A stretch of DNA of 14,995 nt from NCBI GenBank assembly GCA_002451755.1, contig DKDF01000061.1, positions 40,328-55,322 of the forward strand, given 5' to 3'. The DNA comes from Ruminococcaceae bacterium UBA6855 (GTDB lineage: Bacteria > Bacillota > Clostridia > Oscillospirales > Acutalibacteraceae). Within the stretch, counting starts at the first letter, position 1, and the number at the start of each line of letters is the position of its first letter. Below are positions 1 to 7,566 of this stretch, one piece after another. The notes beneath the pieces are model-generated. The model worked only from the letters and a program-made list of their open reading frames with translations. It was not told where the DNA came from and ran no database searches. The translations under genes and the position numbers were made by a program.

Positions 1-1284
1 TGCCCGCCGCTGAACCTCATCAGCTGCGCCGCATGCATGATTTTCGTATACATATTCCTGCACGCACTCATAGGCTACAAGAAAAAGGTCAGAAAAGCTC
101 CGCTTGCCGTTTTCTGCGTCGTTCTTGCCGCCCTCTCGATTCTCCCGATATTCTTGCCAGAATATTTCGGCATAACCGACATCGCGGACGCAACATCGAC
201 GCTCTGCTTTATCGTGTTCCCCTATCTCGTATTGAAGCCGTACAAAAAGAAGACGGCGTTTTTATGGATAGGTATCGCGATGGCGGCGAGCCTCGACTAT
301 TTCGCGTTCATTATAAACTACGCTTTCAAGCTCGACACCATCGGTCAGATGGCGGCAAAAACCATACTGTATGTATTGGTGTTCATAGCCATCATGCTGA
401 TAAGCGACAGGGTCGGTGATTTTGACATCATAGAATCGTTCGACAGATTCCCGCCGGTCGCAAGCTTGATGATATTCGCGGCATTTCTCGCCGCATATTA
501 CAGCGTCACTGTGTCGCTCAACGCGGATTATTCCAAGGAGACGGCGAACGCGCTGACCATGCTTTCCTCAGTGCTCATCGTCGGCTGCATAGCGTATCTG
601 GTCACAAAATATCTCATCGCTTCGCAGAGAAAGCGCGCGACGGAGAAGCAGCTTGAGCTCGAGCTCAACCACTACAATAATATGGTTCAGAAGAACCGCG
701 ATATGCGTGTGTTCCGCCATGATTTCAAGAACAATCTCACTTCCGTCAGGGCGTTGATATCAGACGGGCAGTACGGCGAGGCGGAAAAATACATAGACGA
801 GCTTTACGGCAGGCTCGACGCGACGAAAAATGCTTTTTCAACAGGCAATCACTTCGCCGACGCAATACTCGCAGAGAAGAGCGCAGCTGCGGCAGTCTGG
901 CAGACCAAGCTTGATTTCGACGGAATAATACCCGCCGACGGGATCGAAAACATCGACCTCTGCACTATTCTTGCGAACGCGCTGGACAACGCTATTGAGG
1001 CGAGCAGACTCGTTGACAACGCAGTCATCAGCGTTCACGCCGTCCCGGATTCGGCGGTGTTCATGCTGGCCGTCAGCAACCCCACTCTCCACCCGGTCGA
1101 GATAAAGAACAACGCCGTCAAAACAACGAAGCTCGACAGCGTGAACCACGGGCTCGGAATCGGCAGCATAAGAAGCGCTGCAAAGAAATACAACGGAGAG
1201 GTCAATCTCAGATATGAAAACGGATATTTCACTGTTGAAGTGATGATGATAATGAGAAAGGGTGCAAGAAACGATGAACAGTAA
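1..1284 (+). CDS. GHKL-family membrane sensor histidine kinase (AgrC-like), 5' end outside the window
   Basis: This is a sensor kinase of a two-component system, expected to autophosphorylate on His and pass phosphate to a response regulator that is not in the window. The frame is open to base 1. An ATG lies at 37, but the 12 codons before it continue the same hydrophobic segment, so the true start is probably upstream. About six hydrophobic segments fill the N-terminal half (to about base 620). A cytoplasmic helix with charged residues follows, then the phospho-acceptor box FRHDFKNNL (His codon 718-720), the N-box LANALDNAIEAS (about 970-1005), and the G-box NHGLGIGSI (about 1144-1170). This order of boxes is that of the AgrC/CitA-like HPK10 and GHKL_5 groups, which often sense peptides, but the ligand cannot be read from the sequence. 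The stop overlaps the start of the LRR gene by 11 bp, suggesting translational coupling. Family assignment is secure; the signal is unknown. Confidence 0.9.
   Translation, partial: CPPLNLISCAACMIFVYIFLHALIGYKKKVRKAPLAVFCVVLAALSILPIFLPEYFGITDIADATSTLCFIVFPYLVLKPYKKKTAFLWIGIAMAASLDYFAFIINYAFKLDTIGQMAAKTILYVLVFIAIMLISDRVGDFDIIESFDRFPPVASLMIFAAFLAAYYSVTVSLNADYSKETANALTMLSSVLIVGCIAYLVTKYLIASQRKRATEKQLELELNHYNNMVQKNRDMRVFRHDFKNNLTSVRALISDGQYGEAEKYIDELYGRLDATKNAFSTGNHFADAILAEKSAAAAVWQTKLDFDGIIPADGIENIDLCTILANALDNAIEASRLVDNAVISVHAVPDSAVFMLAVSNPTLHPVEIKNNAVKTTKLDSVNHGLGIGSIRSAAKKYNGEVNLRYENGYFTVEVMMIMRKGARNDEQ
1253..1276 (+). promoter_or_regulatory. Ribosome binding site and start overlap of the LRR gene
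   Basis: GAGAAAGGG ends at 1262, eleven bases before the ATG at 1274, and lies inside the last codons of the kinase. The ATG is followed eight bases on by the kinase stop codon TAA (1282-1284), giving an 11-bp overlap. A ribosome ending the kinase would sit on the LRR start, so coupling is likely. The same site argues against the in-frame GTG at 1262, which would leave the signal peptide with four extra residues and no binding site. Confidence 0.5.
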
Positions 1285-4200
1285 AATCAAAGCAACGCTC
1301 AGGAGATTTTTGAGCATTGCGCTTGCGGCACTGACTGTGTTCGGCTGCGCCGGAGCGGCTTTTGCCGCAGGCTCGGACGCGAGCGGCACGATAAACGGAG
1401 TCGATTGGGTCTACACCTCAGCCGACAAAACGCTCGTTTTGAGCGGCAGCGGCACGCTTGGCGAAGATGTTGCCAAATTCGGGCTTTTCGGCGGTTCATG
1501 GGTCGCCGAGCATGTAAAGATCGGGGCGGATGTAAATATCACAACCGGACGCGTCTTTGAGAACTTTGACTTTGTAGACGAATATGAGGTAGACGCGAAC
1601 AATAAACATCTCTGCAACCCCGACGGCGTGCTTATGGACAAAGATAAGACTGTGCTCATAAAATACCCGGCGGGAAGCAAAGAATTTTCGTTCTACACCG
1701 TTCCCGATACCGTGAAAACCATTTCTTACCGTGCTTTTGAGTTTTCTTCCGCTCTCAAAACAATATTCCTGAACGACGGTCTTGAGACAATAGAAAACTT
1801 TGCGTTTGACAACTGCGGCAATTTGCTCTATATCACAATACCCGGCTCGGTGACCTTGATGGGCAAAGGCGTTCTGGCTCAGTGCAATCTGCTCAACAAG
1901 GTAACCATTGAAGAGGGAGTTACCGCGATACCCGAAGACGCATTTGACAGATGCAGAAGCCTCGAAACAGTAAATCTTCCCGATTCGCTGACTACCATAG
2001 GCGACATCGCATTCTTTGGCTGCACCAAGCTTAAAACCCTGAAGCTTCCCAAAAATCTTCAGACGTTTACCGACTCCCCCGGAAGAAATTTCGGCGGACT
2101 CAATATTGCCCTGACAGTCGACCCCGAAAATCAGTATTTCAGCACGGACGATCTCGGTGTGCTCTACAACAAGGACAAGACCCTGCTCTACTACTGCCCG
2201 AATCTTCCGTATACTTTTGACTACACTGTCAGATGCGATCTCAACAAATATGCATTCAAAGGGTGCGAAAACCTCAGGAATGTTGACATTGCATATAACC
2301 TGCGCGCCATACCGACATATGCTTTCAACGGCTGCAAAAATCTCAATACCGTAACTCTCCCCGCGACGCTTCAGAGAGTTGACGGCGCCGCGTTCGATTC
2401 ATCGCTGAATACGGTAAATTACCGCGGCACAGAGGAGCTCTGGAAGCTCATAACTATAGACAGCTACGACAACAGCGCTATCAAATCGGCAAATGTTGTT
2501 TATAACTACAGCGAAGAGGAAGAGCCGGAGGAGATAACCTTCACCTTCGACAAATCCACAAGTACCGTAACCATAACGGGAAGCGGAACTTTAACGGTCA
2601 ATGACATAAATAAATGGGACACCTCGGAAATAAACACATACGCTCTCAAGGTTAAAATCGGCAAGAACATAAACGTAACCGACGCGAGAGTGTTCTGCGA
2701 CTCGATACAGCCGTTCTATTACATGAAATCGTTCGAGGTCGATTCCGGCAACCCGTATCTCAGCTCGCTCAACGGAGTCCTTTATAACAAGGACAAGACA
2801 AAGCTCATCAGATTCCCTGCCCAAAATACAACTGCTGACTACGATGTTGTCGAGTGCACGGTTGCATCTACTGTAAAAGAAATCGGCGCATACGCATTCA
2901 AGAACACGGGAGTTACAGATGTCAATCTTCCGAGCGGACTTGAAACCATCGGCGATTACGCTTTTTACGGCGCGACGAAGCTTGTTGATATCACTATCCC
3001 CGACTCCGTAAAGACAATAGGCACAGGCGCATTCCGTGACTGCTGGAAAATGACAAAAGCAACTCTGCCTGCGGGTCTTGAAACTATTCCTCAGGAATGC
3101 TTTTCCGTCTGCAAAAAGCTTGAAAGTGTTAACATCCCGGATTCAGTCACAAAGATAAGCTATGGGGCTTTTTCAAGCTGCGCGCTCAAAGAGATAAATA
3201 TATCGAAAAATCTTACAGAGATATCAATTCCCGGATACACTTTCAGCGGCTGCCCTGCGGCGGTTACGGTAGACGCCGCCAACCCGAACTACAGCGCGGA
3301 CGAGCGCGGAGTGCTCTATAACAAAGACAAGTCGCTCCTGCTCCACTGCCCGAATTTCGAGAAAGCTTTCACCTTTGATATAAACTGCAACATAGATCAA
3401 TATGCTTTCTACAACTGCGCGAATCTTACTGATGTAACTTTCTCATATGCCATCAAGAAGATTCCGTCTGCCGCGTTCAGAAACTGCGGCTCGCTCAAGA
3501 TAACCACAGTCCCCGACACTGTCAGAATGATAGACTCATACGCATTCAACGGATGCGGAATGACGGAGTTCTATCTCCCCGATTCGGTTGAATATGTGGG
3601 AAGCGGTGCATTCAGCAGCACCCCGCTGACACATTTCGAGTTCAACGACAAAGTAGACACTTTCAAAGATATATTCTCGATATGCCCGAAGCTCAGAACC
3701 GTTGTTGTCGGCAAGGGCATAAAGAAAATAGAAATCGGTGCGCTCGGCGGCACGAACAAGATAGATACTATATACTATCGCGGCACAAAGAGCGACTGGG
3801 ACAAGATAAACGTCGTTGACGTTGCGTCTGCGCTCAAGAACATCAAGATAGTCTACAACTACGGTCAGACAAGCGGCGTATGCGGCGACAACCTCACATG
3901 GAGCTTCCAGCCCGACCTCTATCAGATAACGGTCGAAGGCAGCGGAGACATGTATTCCTATGACAATGTCGCTGACTACACCTGGAGCAGCAACGCTGAT
4001 TTGGTCACGGGAGTTGTGTTCGGCAACGGAGTGACCTCAGTGGGCAAGAACGCGTTCAACGGATTCCCGTATCTGACGGAGGTTCTGCTCGGAAGCGATG
4101 TGAAAAATATAAACTCCCTCGCATTCGCAAACTGCGGCGACCTCATGACGGTTGCGATAACTACCGAGGGCGACACGGAAATAGAATACGACGCGTTTGA

Positions 4201-4747
4201 CAATCACAACGAAAAATTCCTGCTCATCTGCGACGAGAAGAACACCGCCGCGCAGGAATACGCCATAGACAACGACATGCCGTTCGTGACCGTCAGCTAC
4301 GACGAGGAGAATAAAGTCATCAACTTCAAGGGCACGCTCACCGTCTTTGACGGCGTTGCAGGAAGATACCTCGCCTACTACGCGACGAAATATTCCGAGG
4401 CGATGTACCTCCACTTCGATGTTCTGACCTTCGATGGAGTCAAGACCGACACCGCGCCCGACAGCAACAGATTCGAGTGCGTCGATCCCGACGCCGAGTA
4501 CCTCACCTTCAGGGACATATACATAAAGATAAGCGTCATGAAGGACGGCGAGGAAAAGGATGTCACCTTCGGAGAGATGCTCGAGAGATACGAAAAGGGT
4601 GACTACGACGGCTTCTATGCCGAGATAAAGAACGACAGCGGCTCGGACAAATCGCCTATCATTCAGGTGATAGACAAAATAATCGTCAAGCCCATACTTC
4701 AAATCACCTCTTCGATAATCAACTTCATCAGAAAGCTTTTCAAATAA
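1274..4747 (+). CDS. Secreted BspA-like leucine-rich repeat (LRR_5) surface protein
   Basis: A large exported protein of 1157 residues. The ATG at 1274 was chosen over an in-frame GTG at 1262 because it directly begins a signal peptide (basic MNSKIKATLRR, hydrophobic core 12-31, cleavage likely after AFA at 31) and has a purine-rich AAAGGG 11 bases upstream. The body is BspA-type repeats of about 23 residues with the pattern I-x3-AF-x2-C-x2-L-x2-V-x-LP. They fall in two long related modules (about residues 39-415 and 421-866), plus a short third module opening with GVCGDNLTWSF (867-1008). A non-LRR region follows (about 1010-1125), then a hydrophobic/basic terminal helix ending NFIRKLFK. No LPXTG motif, SLH or choline-binding repeats are seen, so the mode of surface retention is unclear. 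LRR_5 proteins are typically adhesins or matrix and host binders in gut and oral bacteria. The exact ligand is not inferable. The gene overlaps the kinase by 11 bp and ends at a strong terminator. Confidence 0.92.
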   Translation: MNSKIKATLRRFLSIALAALTVFGCAGAAFAAGSDASGTINGVDWVYTSADKTLVLSGSGTLGEDVAKFGLFGGSWVAEHVKIGADVNITTGRVFENFDFVDEYEVDANNKHLCNPDGVLMDKDKTVLIKYPAGSKEFSFYTVPDTVKTISYRAFEFSSALKTIFLNDGLETIENFAFDNCGNLLYITIPGSVTLMGKGVLAQCNLLNKVTIEEGVTAIPEDAFDRCRSLETVNLPDSLTTIGDIAFFGCTKLKTLKLPKNLQTFTDSPGRNFGGLNIALTVDPENQYFSTDDLGVLYNKDKTLLYYCPNLPYTFDYTVRCDLNKYAFKGCENLRNVDIAYNLRAIPTYAFNGCKNLNTVTLPATLQRVDGAAFDSSLNTVNYRGTEELWKLITIDSYDNSAIKSANVVYNYSEEEEPEEITFTFDKSTSTVTITGSGTLTVNDINKWDTSEINTYALKVKIGKNINVTDARVFCDSIQPFYYMKSFEVDSGNPYLSSLNGVLYNKDKTKLIRFPAQNTTADYDVVECTVASTVKEIGAYAFKNTGVTDVNLPSGLETIGDYAFYGATKLVDITIPDSVKTIGTGAFRDCWKMTKATLPAGLETIPQECFSVCKKLESVNIPDSVTKISYGAFSSCALKEINISKNLTEISIPGYTFSGCPAAVTVDAANPNYSADERGVLYNKDKSLLLHCPNFEKAFTFDINCNIDQYAFYNCANLTDVTFSYAIKKIPSAAFRNCGSLKITTVPDTVRMIDSYAFNGCGMTEFYLPDSVEYVGSGAFSSTPLTHFEFNDKVDTFKDIFSICPKLRTVVVGKGIKKIEIGALGGTNKIDTIYYRGTKSDWDKINVVDVASALKNIKIVYNYGQTSGVCGDNLTWSFQPDLYQITVEGSGDMYSYDNVADYTWSSNADLVTGVVFGNGVTSVGKNAFNGFPYLTEVLLGSDVKNINSLAFANCGDLMTVAITTEGDTEIEYDAFDNHNEKFLLICDEKNTAAQEYAIDNDMPFVTVSYDEENKVINFKGTLTVFDGVAGRYLAYYATKYSEAMYLHFDVLTFDGVKTDTAPDSNRFECVDPDAEYLTFRDIYIKISVMKDGEEKDVTFGEMLERYEKGDYDGFYAEIKNDSGSDKSPIIQVIDKIIVKPILQITSSIINFIRKLFK
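1388..3862 (+). repeat. Long internal duplication of the LRR module
   Basis: The coding sequence holds two homologous halves. Each opens with a beta-rich segment of the form T-x-GSGTL (near residues 55-60 and about 435-440) and contains two copies of a D-x2-N-x8-GVLYNKDK-like motif. These start at Asp107 and Asp283 in the first half, and Asp490 and Asp667 in the second. The in-half spacings are 176 and 177 residues. Each half closes with an NYRGT/YYRGT motif (Tyr383 and Tyr835, 452 residues apart) followed by a VVYNY or IVYNY strand. At DNA level the copies have diverged, so this is an old duplication with little chance of ongoing slippage. Confidence 0.7.
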
Positions 4748-4752
4748 AATCC

Positions 4753-4791
4753 GGGGCTGTTCCGCAAAAACGGGACAGCCTCTGTTTTTTT
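4753..4791 (+). terminator. Rho-independent terminator after the LRR gene
   Basis: GGCTGTTCCG (4755-4764) pairs with CGGGACAGCC (4771-4780), with one G-U pair, across a CAAAAA loop. A run of seven T follows from 4785. It sits 5 bp after the LRR stop codon and separates the kinase/LRR unit from the next operon. Confidence 0.9.
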
Positions 4792-4816
4792 ACTTTGTTT
4801 TCATTCGAGCTGATTA

Positions 4817-4845
4817 TTGATTTTTATCCGGCAAAATGATATTAT
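4817..4845 (+). promoter_or_regulatory. Predicted sigma-A promoter of the lplA-pdxK-thyA-folA operon
   Basis: A -35-like TTGATT (4817-4822) and a -10 TATTAT (4840-4845) are 17 bp apart. The -10 is preceded by TG at 4837-4838, giving an extended -10 element. It lies between the upstream terminator and the GTG start at 4878, leaving a leader too short for a riboswitch. The alternative -10 TATAAA at 4843 would give a poorer 20-bp spacer. Confidence 0.55.
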
Positions 4846-4877
4846 AAAAAGCAACAGATTTTCGGAGATGAGTTTTT

Positions 4878-5846
4878 GTGTTTATTCTGATGCTCGGCAG
4901 CAGCGATCCGTTTTTCAACCTGTCGGCGGAGGAATACTTTCTCTGCGAAAAAGATGAAGATTTTTTCCTGCTCTGGCAGAATGAGCCGTGCATTGTAATC
5001 GGCAGAAATCAGAACGCGGCGGACGAGATAAACCGCGACTATGTCAGCACCCGCTCGCTGCCCGTTGTTCGGCGGTTGACCGGCGGCGGAGCTGTCTATC
5101 ACGACCGCGGCAACCTCAATTTTTCGTTCATTATAAACGGCGAGGCGGATAAGATTGAACTGTGCCGACCCGTTATAGATGTTCTGCACTCCATTGGCGT
5201 TGAGGCGGAGATATCAGGGCGGAACGACATTCTTGTCGGCGGCAGAAAAGTCTCCGGCACGGCGATGTGTTCGCGCGGCGGCAGGTTGCTGTTTCACGGC
5301 ACGCTGCTGATAAACGCCGACCTTGAGGCTATGTCCGAGGCACTGAAGCCGGACGAAAACAAGCTGATCGGGCACGGGGTGAAATCAGTCAGAAGCCGCG
5401 TTGCGAATCTGTCGGAATACACGAAAAAAGAAGTCAGCCCCGACATTATCGGCGCGATACTGGCTGGATATATGACGGAGCGCGGCGGAGAAATATATAA
5501 ACTCAGCGAAAGCGATATAAAAGCCATTGAAAAGCTTCGGGACAGCAAATATTCGACCGACGAATGGAACTTCAACATCGAGCGATTCGGGCAGGCTGAG
5601 CGAACCCGTCTTGGCTGCGGAACGATTTATATAAAAAAGAAAGCCGCCTGCGGGCGGATAGAAGATATACGCATTTTCGGCGATTTCATGAACACCGGAG
5701 ATATTTCAAAGCTCGAAGCGCAGCTTCGCGGGGCGGAATTTCGGCGCGATGAAATAATATCGGTGCTCGAAGAAACCCGGGTGGAAAAATATATTCCGAA
5801 TCTGACCGCAGGCGAGCTTGCGGACATTATAATAAAAAGCGAGTGA
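4878..5846 (+). CDS. lplA: Lipoate-protein ligase A
   Basis: A cytoplasmic ligase that activates lipoate (or octanoate) with ATP and transfers it to a lysine of lipoyl domains such as the glycine-cleavage H protein or 2-oxoacid dehydrogenase E2 subunits. The 322-residue product carries the BPL/LplA/LipB fold. RRLTGGGAVYHDRGN (65-79) forms the lipoyl-adenylate pocket, NFSF follows at 81-84, and GGRKVSGTA (121-129) holds the catalytic Lys124. The region from about residue 223 (KYSTDEWNF) matches the C-terminal accessory domain of bacterial LplA. The GTG start at 4878 is preferred because GGAG (4864-4867) lies 10 bases upstream; the next in-frame ATG (4890) is too far. The gene is first in the operon and overlaps the next gene by 4 bp (GTGA). 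It suggests salvage of exogenous lipoate; no lipoate synthase is in view. Whether the enzyme is LplA or a LipL/LplJ relative would need phylogeny. Confidence 0.93.
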   Translation: MFILMLGSSDPFFNLSAEEYFLCEKDEDFFLLWQNEPCIVIGRNQNAADEINRDYVSTRSLPVVRRLTGGGAVYHDRGNLNFSFIINGEADKIELCRPVIDVLHSIGVEAEISGRNDILVGGRKVSGTAMCSRGGRLLFHGTLLINADLEAMSEALKPDENKLIGHGVKSVRSRVANLSEYTKKEVSPDIIGAILAGYMTERGGEIYKLSESDIKAIEKLRDSKYSTDEWNFNIERFGQAERTRLGCGTIYIKKKAACGRIEDIRIFGDFMNTGDISKLEAQLRGAEFRRDEIISVLEETRVEKYIPNLTAGELADIIIKSE

Positions 5847-6703
5847 TACACATAGAGAGACTCAAAAGGGCTGCTGCAATACATGATATTTCGGGCTTCG
5901 GCAAATGCTCGCTGACCGTTGCCCTGCCGATAATCTCTGCCATGGGCATTGAGGTTTCGGTCATACCGACCGCCGTGCTCTCGACGCACACGGGCGGGTT
6001 CACGGGCTTCACCTACCGCGACCTCACGGGCGACATGCGCCCGATCGCGGAGCACTGGAAGAGCCTCGGAATAAAATTCGACGCGATATACAGCGGCTTT
6101 CTCGGCTCGGTCGAGCAGATAGACATAGTGACCGATTTCATAGACGATTTCAAAGAAAAAGACACGGTCGTGCTCGTTGACCCCGCGATGGCGGACGGCG
6201 GGAAGATGTACACGGTGTTCGACATGGACTTTGCAAAGCAGATGACGCGCCTTTGCGCCAAGGCGGACATAATTGTTCCGAACTTCACTGAGGCGGCGTT
6301 CATGCTCGGCGAGGAATACCGCCCTGCCCCCTACTCAAAAGAATATGTTGAGTCGACGCTTCGCAGGCTCTCTTGTCTCGGACCGTCAAAGGTGGTTCTG
6401 ACGGGCGTTGCATTCGACGGCAGACAGGTCGGCTCGGCATCATACGACCGCTCGACAGACGAGATAAGCTACGCCCTCTCGGACACGGTGGACGGATATT
6501 TTCACGGCACGGGCGATGTGTTCGCGAGCGCGCTGCTCGGCGCATACATGAACGGATTGAGCCTCGCCGAAAGCGCGAGGATAGCCGTCGACTACACCCA
6601 CGGCTGCATCGTGAGGACAAAAGAAGCGGGCACGGATCTTCGCTACGGCGTTGACTTTGAGCACGGAATACCCGATCTGCTCCGGCAGACGGGAATAATA
6701 TAA
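5843..6703 (+). CDS. Pyridoxal/pyridoxamine kinase (PfkB/ribokinase superfamily)
   Basis: Phosphorylates B6 vitamers (pyridoxal, pyridoxamine or pyridoxine) in the cytoplasm to feed the PLP pool. The 286-residue product begins with the B6-kinase motif AAIHDISGFGKCSL (11-24). The segment VIPTAVLSTHTGG (40-52) lines the substrate pocket in this family, and VDPAMADGG lies at 112-120. The anion-hole and catalytic motif GTGDVFAS contains the base Asp225. This pattern is the PdxK/PdxY type; it lacks the features expected of hydroxymethylpyrimidine kinase ThiD. The GTG start overlaps the lplA stop in a GTGA tetranucleotide. No clear binding site precedes it, so translation is probably coupled to lplA. 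Twenty-three bases separate it from thyA. Preference among the B6 vitamers cannot be decided from sequence; the clostridial homologues are usually called pyridoxamine kinase. Confidence 0.9.
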   Translation: MIHIERLKRAAAIHDISGFGKCSLTVALPIISAMGIEVSVIPTAVLSTHTGGFTGFTYRDLTGDMRPIAEHWKSLGIKFDAIYSGFLGSVEQIDIVTDFIDDFKEKDTVVLVDPAMADGGKMYTVFDMDFAKQMTRLCAKADIIVPNFTEAAFMLGEEYRPAPYSKEYVESTLRRLSCLGPSKVVLTGVAFDGRQVGSASYDRSTDEISYALSDTVDGYFHGTGDVFASALLGAYMNGLSLAESARIAVDYTHGCIVRTKEAGTDLRYGVDFEHGIPDLLRQTGII

Positions 6704-6726
6704 AAAGGTAAAGAGGAGAGGAAGAA

Positions 6727-7557
6727 ATGAGCTACGCAGACGAGGTATTTATCGCCAACTGCAAGGATATACTCGAAAACGGCACATGGGACACGGACTA
6801 CAACGTCCGCCCGCACTGGGAGGACGGCACGAGCGCGCACACGATAAAGAAGTTCGGCATCGTCAACCGCTACGACCTTTCAAAGGAGTTCCCGGCGATG
6901 ACGCTCAGAAAGACCTTTATCAAGAGCGCAACGGACGAGCTGCTTTGGATATGGCAGAAGAAATCGAACAATGTCAACGACTTCAAGGGTCACGTCTGGG
7001 ACGCTTGGGCTAACGAGGACGGCAGCATCGGCAAGGCATACGGCTATCAGCTCGGAGTCAAGCACCACTATCCCGAGGGCGATTTCGACCAGGTTGACAG
7101 AGTTCTCTATGACCTCAAGCACAATCCGCTCAGCCGCCGCATACTGACAAATATATATGTCCACGCAGACCTGAGCGAGATGAATCTCTACCCCTGCGCC
7201 TACAGCATGACTTTCAATGTCACGGGCAAAAAGCTCAACGCGATACTCAACCAGCGCTCGCAGGATATGCTCACGGCAAACAGCTGGAATGTCTGCCAAT
7301 ATGCGACGCTCGTTCATATGATAGCGCAGGTCTCGGGACTTGAGCCGGGCGAGTTTGTTCATGTCATTGCGGACGCGCATATCTATGACAAGCATGTTCC
7401 GATAGTCGAAGAGCTGATAAAGCGCGAACCCTACGACGCGCCGAAATTCGTTCTCGACAAGTCGATAACGGATTTCTATAAGTTCACGCCCGACAGCGTG
7501 CATTTTGAGGACTACAAATATCACGAGTTCACCGAGAAGATACCCGTTGCGATATAA
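6727..7557 (+). CDS. thyA: Thymidylate synthase (ThyA), Bacillus/phi3T-like subtype
   Basis: Converts dUMP and 5,10-methylene-tetrahydrofolate to dTMP and dihydrofolate. The 276-residue length fits the folate-dependent ThyA family. Visible motifs are FPAMTLRKTF, ELLWIWQKKSNNVNDF, the phosphate-binding SRRI, the nucleophile Cys157 in YPCAYS, QRSQDM, NVCQY, and the late IADAHIYDKH motif, with the usual C-terminal PVAI. The residue after the nucleophile is Ala where the E. coli-type enzyme has His. From memory the B. subtilis ThyA/phage phi3T enzyme has PCVYE at this point and also shares ELLWIWQ and the GTxAHT replacement of the early phosphate Arg, so this subtype is known and the enzyme should be active. 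A GAGGAGAGG site lies just upstream of the ATG. dfrA/folA follows after 9 bp, the classical partner that regenerates tetrahydrofolate from this enzyme's by-product. Confidence 0.96.
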   Translation: MSYADEVFIANCKDILENGTWDTDYNVRPHWEDGTSAHTIKKFGIVNRYDLSKEFPAMTLRKTFIKSATDELLWIWQKKSNNVNDFKGHVWDAWANEDGSIGKAYGYQLGVKHHYPEGDFDQVDRVLYDLKHNPLSRRILTNIYVHADLSEMNLYPCAYSMTFNVTGKKLNAILNQRSQDMLTANSWNVCQYATLVHMIAQVSGLEPGEFVHVIADAHIYDKHVPIVEELIKREPYDAPKFVLDKSITDFYKFTPDSVHFEDYKYHEFTEKIPVAI

Positions 7558-7566
7558 GGAGCGAAA

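Noticed and set aside
1262..1273. Upstream in-frame GTG start for the LRR protein
   Set aside because: It adds four residues before a perfect signal-peptide start, overlaps the purine-rich site that serves the ATG at 1274, and has no site of its own.
4037..4702. Open frame of 221 codons on the minus strand opposite the LRR gene
   Set aside because: Antisense shadow; composition (Val, Glu, Tyr rich) mirrors the codons of the real gene and no start signal is present.
4792..4877. Folate, lipoate or other riboswitch ahead of lplA
   Set aside because: The predicted leader is only about 25-30 bases, too short for a riboswitch, and no aptamer-like structure is seen.
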